Positions 16,371 through 23,986 of a DNA stretch of 23,986 nucleotides are shown one piece after another (the stretch's first letter is position 1; each line of letters begins with the position of its first letter). Origin of the DNA: Saccoglossus kowalevskii (lineage: Eukaryota; Hemichordata; Enteropneusta; Harrimaniidae). The position numbers and the translations under genes are program-made. Where the stretch lies: positions 323,347-347,332 of the forward strand of contig NW_003122913.1 in NCBI RefSeq assembly GCF_000003605.2. The letters are read 5' to 3'. Under the pieces are notes generated by a model that made no database searches, had not been told where the DNA came from, and saw only the letters and a program-made list of their open reading frames with translations.

Positions 16371-18340
16371 AGCATTCTACTTTAAAAGGATTAGACAATA
16401 ATGTTAAGATAGTACAATCTTGTCTTTTTTGTGTATAAAAAATTGACGTAGTGGGTCTATGGTGTGTGTGTGTGTTTGTGTGTTAAATATGTTGTGTGAA
16501 ATAACTTAACAATGTAACACAAAGTAAGCTAATTAAATTTCAAACCGACAATATAAAAATGTCAGTAACAGAGCGCCAAGATACCAAAGAATTCACTCTT
16601 TTTCCTTTTTAAAATTAAAAAATGCACGTTTCACAGCAGATATATATCATTGTTGTTTTCGAACCCCCTATTCAAATTTGCTGGCTACGGGCCTGAACCT
16701 ATGGCGAAAAACACTGAATTTAGCCTTGAAAGGTACAGTTAATATTCTGCAATCAAAACGCAAAACCGTAACATCACTTCTCCCTGCTACCTTGTCGTTT
16801 TGGACTGTAGTATTCGGCGCCCTCAACTTTAAAAATGTAGTTTGTGTCGAGAATGTTCTCGTTTATATTTATCGGTCAATGATCTAACACTCCCACATTT
16901 TTGTTATAATAATTATGTAGTATTAAATTTCAACAAAATGTTCCCTTGCATCATAAATCATATAATGCTCTACTCGGTCATTTCAGATATTGTGTTGTGT
17001 GTCGGCTTCTTTTCGACAGTGCCGAATGCGTTTCGAAGAATCAAACGCCAATGATGTCGGGCTTTGGTGGTGGATTCATTGTACAGTATTGCTTACGGCT
17101 AGCATGATTTCTTGTTGATTATTTTTCTACGTTTGTGTTCAAACATATCGGGGTAGACATGGGTGGATATGCAGTTCCATTTTTCAATATAAAAATAAAG
17201 GGGGGCTCTTATTGACGTGGCCAAAGTAGACCTCCGGTGGACTGGGTTTGTCAATTGATTTGTAATTTTTATTTTGCTGGCTGATGTTTAAATCCGCGCG
17301 TGAATACAACATTATACCGTGACATGTCAGTGTTGCTCATTCTATTGAGTGGAATAATGCAGTGAGATCACGGATGTGACGTCCGTGCTAATAGGATATT
17401 TACATATGTGTCTGGTGGAATCAACGTTTTGACGACTAGTCATGATTAATTCAATTACACACACAAATTAATCCTCAATAATTTTCATAATTTATATTAA
17501 TATTTATTCGAATTTCTCTGGTAAGTTCTATTATGACGTTTTTATTTAATTAAATTTAATTAAAATGCAATCATATTAAAGAGGGTACTTGCATTGCTAA
17601 CTTGCGTAACTCTACATAGTGTGACGTAACACGTGGCAGATCAAATACCAATATCACATACTGCCGATCTTGTTTTAGTTGTATGCGCTGCCTGAAGTGT
17701 GTTCGGTTTATAAACAATAACTGCGAATTGTGGTAATACTTGAATAGTTCATTTTGGCAAGCTCGCGTGCTTATTTTCTGAATTATTATTCAGTTCTTCC
17801 AAGAAATTGGTTAGAATTAAAAAAAAAAAATTCTAACAAATTAGAGCAAATATCACCGACGAGCAAAATCACCGTACATAAATATACCTCACACAAATAC
17901 AACACCGTTGCGTCAATAAAATTAGCATACGAGGCGCGCGCAATGATATACATGTATTTGTACTCGGTGTTATTACAGCTTCAATAGTTGCCCTGTCTGT
18001 TTTACTGTTGAAATATGCATGTGATAAATTGTGATAAATGTATAATCCCACAACATTTTTTCTATGGTTAAAATCAGCATACACTTGTGAATTACCGCCA
18101 GAGTAACATCAATCTTTTCCTCTGGCTTCGATTTATACAAAAATATACGCAAAGATCATTTATAAATGTTTTAATGAATAATAAGCACAATTCACAATAC
18201 TGTACGTAGTTTAGATGTATGTATAAACGATACAATCAGGTTTATAAACAATACCTGATTCTATTATAGGTTGATTTTTTACAATACAGTCCTCAAATAT
18301 CCTTTCAGACTCATACAAATGTAAGCATATGTATACAATT
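16371..18340. other. No gene recognised
   Basis: AT-rich. It contains a short TG repeat (about 16461-16482) and, at 16656-16695, TTCGAACCCCCTATTCAAAT followed by TGCTGGCTACGGGCCTG, a phrase I associate with ends of dispersed transposons in marine invertebrates. An inverted CACGGA...TCCGTG pair surrounds TGTGACG at 17369-17387. Open frames here lack protein signatures. Confidence 0.35.
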
Positions 18341-18405
18341 ACAACACTAGAGGGCGCATATGCGCATATACAACTGGGCATTATCATTCAACACCAGAGG
18401 ACGCT
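18341..18405 (+). promoter_or_regulatory. Two CTCF-like motifs
   Basis: ACAACACTAGAGGGCGC (18341-18357) and CAACACCAGAGGACGC (18389-18404), same strand, ~47 bp apart. Both fit the CCAC.AG.GGGCGC-type core bound by CTCF in bilaterians, the first better than the second. The first runs into a 12-bp palindrome GCGCATATGCGC (18354-18365). Chance or repeat origin is possible. Confidence 0.35.
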
Positions 18406-18552
18406 ATTGCCATCTGAAAATTTCGACACAGTCATCTCAAATGATAAATTCTAGAAAGGTGGACAAACACAGACGGTAGTTTTTTCGATAAACTAATGAA
18501 AGTTATACAATTTTTCATGAAGGACACTGTTCCCATTCATGAACTCACTTAC

Positions 18553-18583
<31 letters not shown>

Positions 18584-18584
18584 G
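18553..18584. repeat. (GTT)n microsatellite
   Basis: About 10.5 uninterrupted units of GTT. Confidence 0.95.
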
Positions 18585-19800
18585 ACATAGAATTCATTGT
18601 TTGCATATGACGTAGCATATTGTCACATTCAATATGTTGACAGAATTGAAAATATATTATTCCTGAAAGCGTCATGCAGAGTAAAAATTCATCAGAAATT
18701 CAGATCTTGAACGCCTTTTGGCAGGTTTTTGTATGGATTTGTACAGATCGAATTACTCAAATTTCACACCTTTAATTTCAATTGATTGCTTTCACATATA
18801 AACCAACTAAATTATGGCGAAGAGTTTTCGCTATGGATAATTCACAATCGGCTGTCCCCAAAGGCGTAGTTTTTAATCGAAGGCGCATCTGTACATTTCG
18901 TCTTGGACTGAAATAAAAGTCGGCATTTAAGTAAATATACATAATACATAATGTTACGTCGATACGCCAGACAATATAAAACGGAAGGGAAATAGTAATA
19001 CAAACAGTAGGATGAAACGGACACAAGATCTTCAGTATGTTAACAAAGTGAATTCAAAAGGTCCCCTGAATGACATTGCAAATGGTTCTAATACTGTAGT
19101 ATTGGCAATACGATTACATCTAGTAACACCACTAATCATGCATAGTGAACTAGAATGATTGAAATACAACATATTAGTCTAGTTAGATTGGTATTAATAT
19201 CATTAAACTGTGAAACATCTTTCTTCCTCAACTGTGTATACACGTATTGAGTTAGTGTAATCCGACAGTAATTACACACGGATTTCGCTCATTGCGGGAG
19301 TCTCGTTTAAATATAGGCAATGTAAATCACAGTACTATTATCAGAAAATCTGCAGATTGGTTTTTCATTGGTTGCTTCATATTATAGCAGTACCACTGTT
19401 CTCACTAGCTTTTTAGAGGGCTGACATAAAAGGAACTACACTTTGGCCAAGGATTTTGCATACAACACTGCGATAAAGACTTACCGTTTTCGACATTGTG
19501 AAATTCGTTCTTTTTTTCCATGCAGACAAATTCAGTATTTTTATCAAGTAAAATCATATTTAATAAAGCTATTGTTCATACATGAGTTGTTGAATACACT
19601 TCTTAGTTTCTAATTTCATTCATCTTCTTTCAGTCATAATTCAAGATAAAAAGGCAAAAATATAAATTATCATTTTTCTGTAATATTCTTGCGCAATCGG
19701 TAATTATAAAAATTATTTATGCGTGTTTAGGAAAAAACATTTCGTTAATTATTTTTAATATAAATTCCTGAATTATCTTGTCAAAGTAAGGTTTATCAGT
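18585..19800. other. No gene recognised
   Basis: AT-rich sequence; the open frames at 18778-19026 on the reverse strand overlap in two frames and look random. Confidence 0.4.
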
Positions 19801-19813
19801 GTTTTTTTCCGCA

Positions 19814-20262
19814 CCCCCCCCCCCAAAAAAAAACCAAAGAATTTCACAATGTCCGCCGAGGATTTAGGGCGCCAGGCGCGCGCACCCCGACCTCAGCCCG
19901 CAGAAAAAATGGCGAATCAATTAAAAAACCCCAGCCCACCGGAGGCCATGTCAATAGAAGCGCGCTCTTCTTTTACTGAATTTCTGGATCCGCCAGTGAT
20001 TTCGAAAACGGAAAGTTTTTAGCTTAGTATAACACAGAGTAGAGGCTCCGGCAACGTTTTCGAAACTGGATTTAAAATAGTGTCGAAAACGTGGTAAATC
20101 CAAGAAGGAAAGTAACACAGAAAGATCCCCTTAGTGCTGGAAGTGAGTCACTGAAGACACCGGTAGAATTGGTGATATCTCCCCAGGCAATAAGACAAGC
20201 TCACCTGAAACGCTAAGGTGGGTTACAGGGCAGGTTCCGGCCACCCCGCGATAATGCGCTGC
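19814..20262 (+). other. GC-rich island with broken coding-like frames
   Basis: Starts at a C13-A9 tract and is far richer in GC and CpG than its surroundings. ATG at 19849 opens 57 codons (MSAEDLGRQARAPRPQPAEK onward, ending ISKTESF) before TAG at 20022. A second protein-like frame, about 20074-20217, contains VVNPRRKVTQKDPLSAGSES and ends QAIRQAHLKR. After one more frame change comes GGLQGRFRPPRDNALLVDYM. This could be a decayed retroelement ORF1/gag or a pseudogene; I recognise no domain. Confidence 0.35.
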
Positions 20263-20574
20263 TTGTTGATTATATGATCCGTGAATGGTGTACCGTATTA
20301 GTTACATCTGATATGCTTTCAACTTAATATGCCTGTAACCTAGTGTAATATGTAAACATACCCAAAAACATGAATTAGAACGTGCACATTAAATTGTTCA
20401 ATGTCAATTGCTTGTTACTAATATAATGCCAGGTGACATTCACAATTTCAATTTTAACAAATAGTCATGCCTAGGCAGCGTAATATGCATGTGATTTAAA
20501 AACATATTTTGGGAGTAAACAACTTCCTATTTCATATGCAACACATTACAAACAGCAGTAATATGCTGGCAAAA

Positions 20575-20790
20575 CGTAATGTTCGGTCATTTCTGTGGCG
20601 GCTGCACCGGGGAAACAGAGGGCGATCGCCACCCGAAAAAAATGTTGTCAAAAATCAAGCTGAAACTCTTTGTGTTAGTAAAATTTGCCCCTCAAAACGC
20701 AGGAAATAACGTTTCGAAGAGTATAGATTTCAGTTTTGGCCCCCTCATGCAACATTTCGTTCCGCCGCCTCTGCATTTGGCATTTTGCTT
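20575..20790 (+). mobile_element. Possible dispersed-repeat relic
   Basis: CAAAACGCAGGAAATAACGT, then TTCGAAGAG and GATTTCAGTTTTGGCCCCCT resemble, from memory, a phrase found at ends of abundant transposons in marine invertebrates (AAAATGCAGGAAAT...TTTC..AGG..CTAGATTTCAAAATTTTC). The ~100-codon frame that overlaps it has no signature and is taken as chance. Confidence 0.3.
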
Positions 20791-20900
20791 CAATGATATA
20801 TATTTACAGCTTAGTCGGACAGAAGAGGTAGATGCGCGCGCACGTCCTACAGAATTCTCTAATATACTACTTTACGCGTGAATCAATTCGAGCGTATGTG

Positions 20901-20918
20901 AGCTCCAATATTGGAGCT
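20901..20918. promoter_or_regulatory. Perfect 18-bp palindrome with opposed CCAAT boxes
   Basis: AGCTCCAATATTGGAGCT contains CCAAT on both strands and lies 13 bp before the ATG of the PAN-domain gene. It could be a core promoter element with a very short leader, or a structure in the 5' UTR. Confidence 0.45.
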
Positions 20919-20931
20919 AACTGAAACAACC

Positions 20932-21312
20932 ATGCTCTTCGATTACGGAATAATTTTATTTATTGTGTATTGTATATCGCCCATCCATCGAGCCGTTCTA
21001 TCTGCAACCGTTGACATATGTGCGTCTTCGATTGGTTATAGACGTATCTCAAACTATTATTTTGATGGGCATGTATACAGTGCAGAGACTGTGTTTAGCA
21101 TATCCGAATGCACCGTGAAGTGTGCCGAGTCCTCGGATTGTGTTTCATACAATTACAATCGGCGAAGCAATATGTGTGAGCTAAATCGTGACTCGGCGAG
21201 TGTTACTGACGAATTGGTGTACGACCATGAGAGCAGTTACTTTTTACCTTGTGGACAACAACTGTCACCAGCACTGGACTCGGTAGGTAGTTATGCACTC
21301 GGCCTCAAATGA
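20932..21312 (+). CDS. Secreted PAN/apple-domain protein (single exon or first exon)
   Basis: ATG at 20932 starts a signal peptide with hydrophobic core IILFIVYCI (residues 7-15), cleaved around residues 24-26. A PAN/apple domain fills residues ~30-107: F44-D-G-H-V-Y opening, TVFSISECTVKCAESSDC at 53-70, VSYNYNRRSNMCEL at 71-84 and SSYF at 101-104. Six cysteines (C30, C60, C64, C70, C82, C107) match the full apple pattern. PAN domains bind proteins or carbohydrates outside the cell. Unspliced, it ends at TGA 21312 (126 aa), with AATAAA at 21485. A good donor (TCGgtaggt at 21280-21288) would instead join it in phase 0 to exons I did not find. The longer upstream open frame from 20911 lacks an ATG before 20932. 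Confidence 0.75.
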   Translation: MLFDYGIILFIVYCISPIHRAVLSATVDICASSIGYRRISNYYFDGHVYSAETVFSISECTVKCAESSDCVSYNYNRRSNMCELNRDSASVTDELVYDHESSYFLPCGQQLSPALDSVGSYALGLK

Positions 21313-21421
21313 CAGACGACGTTTTAACAGTTTGAAATTACTCGTTGCACCGCTTTTGAAATTATCTCAGTATACAGTCAATTGCATGATCAAGTGTCAG
21401 TCATCGGTGTACAACAGGTGT

Positions 21422-21435
21422 ATATATATATATAA
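21422..21435. repeat. (TA)n microsatellite
   Basis: About seven TA units following GTG. Confidence 0.85.
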
Positions 21436-21484
21436 TTGATTACGCTTCTTTTTTCAATGCTTTTAGTGATTAATTGACAAAATG

Positions 21485-21490
21485 AATAAA
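21485..21490 (+). terminator. Candidate polyadenylation signal AATAAA
   Basis: Lies 173 bp after the TGA of the PAN-domain frame, which supports the single-exon reading. Confidence 0.35.
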
Positions 21491-23986
21491 ACCAAATTAG
21501 ATTGAGAAATTATTATTACACGTCGACGATATCGATTGCATGTTGAACTGTTCACTGTAAATAGGCTGACTTTTCTCAACTACTATCCATTGCACTTCTG
21601 AGTAAATCGATCATAAATTAAGCTAGATGGGGGGCCTACTAATTTTAAAAGATTTAGAGGTATATGTTCCCCTGTGTCTGTCTGTGTGTGTGTGTTTATC
21701 ACATACTGCGTTCTCACCATTTTCCGTAATGTGTATTTGCCCCTGAAACCTAGCTGTCAATCAACGAATACAACACATGTGGGCATTCGTATGTTTATTG
21801 CCTTGTATTGAAAAAAAAAATCCGTCGTGTTTCTGACTGCAATTATTCAACATTAACCTAATGTACGCACACTTGTCATGTTAAGGTCATAACCATTAAT
21901 ATATAATAAGCGAATTTTATTTCACGAAATCAAACAGGCTACTTATCTACGCATAGTGTACTTAAGTTCAATCATTCGATGCTGAATAATATAATTACAA
22001 ACAAAAAGAATGACTCATCACATAGCCTTCATAATGCTGAGTCGTTACATGATATTTTCACATCATATCACGTCATATCATCAATCACAATACCAAGGCG
22101 TTGTGTTCGGCTTAATTAAATTGTAGTTAATAACTAAATAAATAGTTATGCCTAAACAAAATCGACATGAATCTGTTCAGATGGCCACTAATAAAAGTAA
22201 TACGTTGTTGTTTAAATTTTAAAATGGCAGTATGTTCTGTAATCGTAATGTTTAATTCCATAGTTACGGTGAATATGCTTCAATCATTGCGTATTTTGAA
22301 GATACATGATTAAAGATCGCCCAATGTCACTGAATACACTGATTGATTGTTGTAATAAAGTGTTATTTCCATCCACTTTAGTAGTTACTTTCCACCGTGT
22401 AAACAAAAAAAAAATACCAGAACTGTCGTTGTTAATTTATTTATTCCTCTAACGTAAACTAAATCATGCTGAATTCTGACAGTCGACGTTTTAAAAACCT
22501 GAAAACCAAGCAGCATCGTTTTTTTCAACCTCTCCACCAACATACCTTTTAAGCGCGCATTACTCAAGTTGTAATATCAATTCAGGTCACGACAATCTTC
22601 AGTGTACCCGCAGGTTATACCTGTGATTTAATTGCCTGACAAAATAAACACCACTAAACCACTAAAATCGATTATATAATATTTTTCTTTGTTGGCAATA
22701 TCGATTGAAATTTAAAATATTCAGTTAAAAGGGTAATTCTATATTACCTCAAATACTAAGCATTAGCTCTTGCGTAAATGATTATGAGGTTATTATGAGG
22801 ATACCACAAAGTGTTTAGAACATAATCAGCGAACTTCTTTATGTGGAGTCCGGTCGAACTCTGGTGTAATCATTTCATATTTAGAATTTCCTAATATGCT
22901 TGGATGAAAATACCCCGTAAAATACCGCTGTAACTTATGGCGTTACGCTGACAGATCTATAATGATAATAAATTATGATATGTGAGTGTTGAAATATTTT
23001 CACCGTCAGTGGTGGTGAAATCCATACATAACTAAATTTTTGTCTTTGTATGTTTGAAGTCCTTGTTTACCAGTGTTAAAAAAATCATACATTTCTGATT
23101 TTTATTCCTCAATATAAAAATATACAGGTCATCTATTATTAAAAAGGGTTACCATAAACAACGATATGAAAAATAGTAATCAATATAATGATTAAAAAAT
23201 ATTCCTGATGTCTTTCGAAACCTTGCGACATAGCTGGTATGAAAATATATGCGCAATCTATGCGTGGCTGTTCATTGAACGTAACCCATGACTAACTATA
23301 TTTCCCTGTAATTAACACAATTGAATACAAACATTATCAGCAAGATTGACTTGAACAGATACATCGCTAACGACTTGAAAAAAGAAAATGGTTTGAGCAC
23401 TCGCGTGTTTATAGTCTTGTAATACATATACGCTGCGCCTTTGACAACAATAATTCAATATTACATTTCCTTAGTGTGTAATTACACAATAACAAAAATA
23501 AAAAATTACCCAACAGATGAACAAAACGTTTAAATCGCGGGTGGCGAAATGCAAATAATGATGTTTGGTATATCTTACTTATGAGTCGTTTTGACTGGCA
23601 GACATAAACGCATTGATGATTAAAACTAAGAACAAAATCGTGTTCCTGCCTCGAAAAATATCCGCTTCTATGTTCATGAATATTTAATCATCTTGTCAAT
23701 TATTCCAAAATGAAATCCCCTGGCTCATTGGATCATGGTTAACAAACTTTGATAATTGAATAATGCCGAAATTAACAATATCGTCATGCATATTCCAAAA
23801 ACCCACAGGCTATTACTAAAAATATTAAGAATAATAACATTTGAATGTCATTCTACCTGGGAAATACCACTTAAATTACGAAGTACATATACATATATTC
23901 TGAATGGGAAATTTTAATTATTACCAGAGGGATAATGGATTTATAATGTTCAAACCTAATGCATCACTTATTGTATTTAATAAATT
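21491..23986. other. AT-rich region, no gene recognised
   Basis: Either intron of the PAN gene or intergenic. I scanned for exons with acceptor, donor and domain-like translation and found none. It contains a short TG repeat (about 21682-21696), the second dispersed-repeat copy at 22902 and small hairpins. Confidence 0.45.
22902..22978 (+). repeat. Dispersed repeat, copy 2
   Basis: GGATGAAAATACCCCGTAAA then ATACCGCTGTAACTTATGG and an AATGATAAT tract; same strand and motif order as 2183-2258, with indels. Confidence 0.5.

Noticed and set aside
18778-19026. Two overlapping reverse-strand frames
   Set aside because: Each is the shifted shadow of the other, without motif or splice support.
20579-20881. 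100-codon frame upstream of the PAN gene
   Set aside because: Overlaps a repeat-like stretch, another open frame covers the same bases, and no domain is visible.

Overview
The window looks like an AT-rich genome segment from an animal, most likely a marine invertebrate. Genes are split by short GT-AG introns, and the families seen (GLTP-fold glycolipid transfer, astacin, kringle, PAN/apple) are animal ones. Relics of non-LTR retrotransposons are also present. I cannot name the species. Nothing prokaryotic (operons, ribosome sites, CRISPR) is present.

Layout. (1) Positions 1-2491, + strand: an intron, then the last three coding exons of a glycolipid-transfer-domain gene, closest to PLEKHA8/FAPP2; its 5' part lies outside the window. 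(2) 2492-5300: 3' flank and intergenic DNA holding a 41-bp minisatellite. (3) 9981 down to 5792, - strand: a complete ten-exon gene that I could splice in frame throughout. It encodes a 627-residue secreted zinc protease: signal peptide, propeptide, full astacin catalytic domain, then four kringle domains. Every kringle sits in one exon and each join from the astacin domain onward is phase 1. This astacin-kringle(x4) architecture is the most notable item. (4) 10034-10076: a perfect 19-bp hairpin upstream of the protease. (5) 10704-11656, + strand: a ~480-bp tandem duplication; each copy carries an octamer, a CRE-like site and a TATA box in conserved spacing, followed by short reading frames. 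(6) 11846-11945: two perfect palindromes. (7) 12644-13705: a long inverted repeat with ~160-180-bp arms around a 720-bp spacer. (8) 13900-16700: mostly transposon relics, including a clearly recognisable but broken LINE reverse-transcriptase C-terminus. (9) 16700-20930: largely featureless, with two CTCF-like motifs, a GTT microsatellite, a GC-rich stretch with broken coding-like frames, and a repeat relic. (10) 20932-21312, + strand: a secreted PAN/apple-domain protein (126 aa if unspliced, or the first exon of a larger gene). (11) 21313-23986: AT-rich DNA without a gene I can support.

The genes do not form a pathway. The GLTP-domain gene is a cytosolic lipid-transfer protein. The protease and the PAN protein are extracellular; kringles and PAN domains are both adhesion modules that usually bind proteins or glycans, so these two could act outside the cell, but nothing in the sequence ties them together. 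Exon coordinates come from hand translation and splice-site inspection. Statements about family conservation are from general knowledge; no database search was run.
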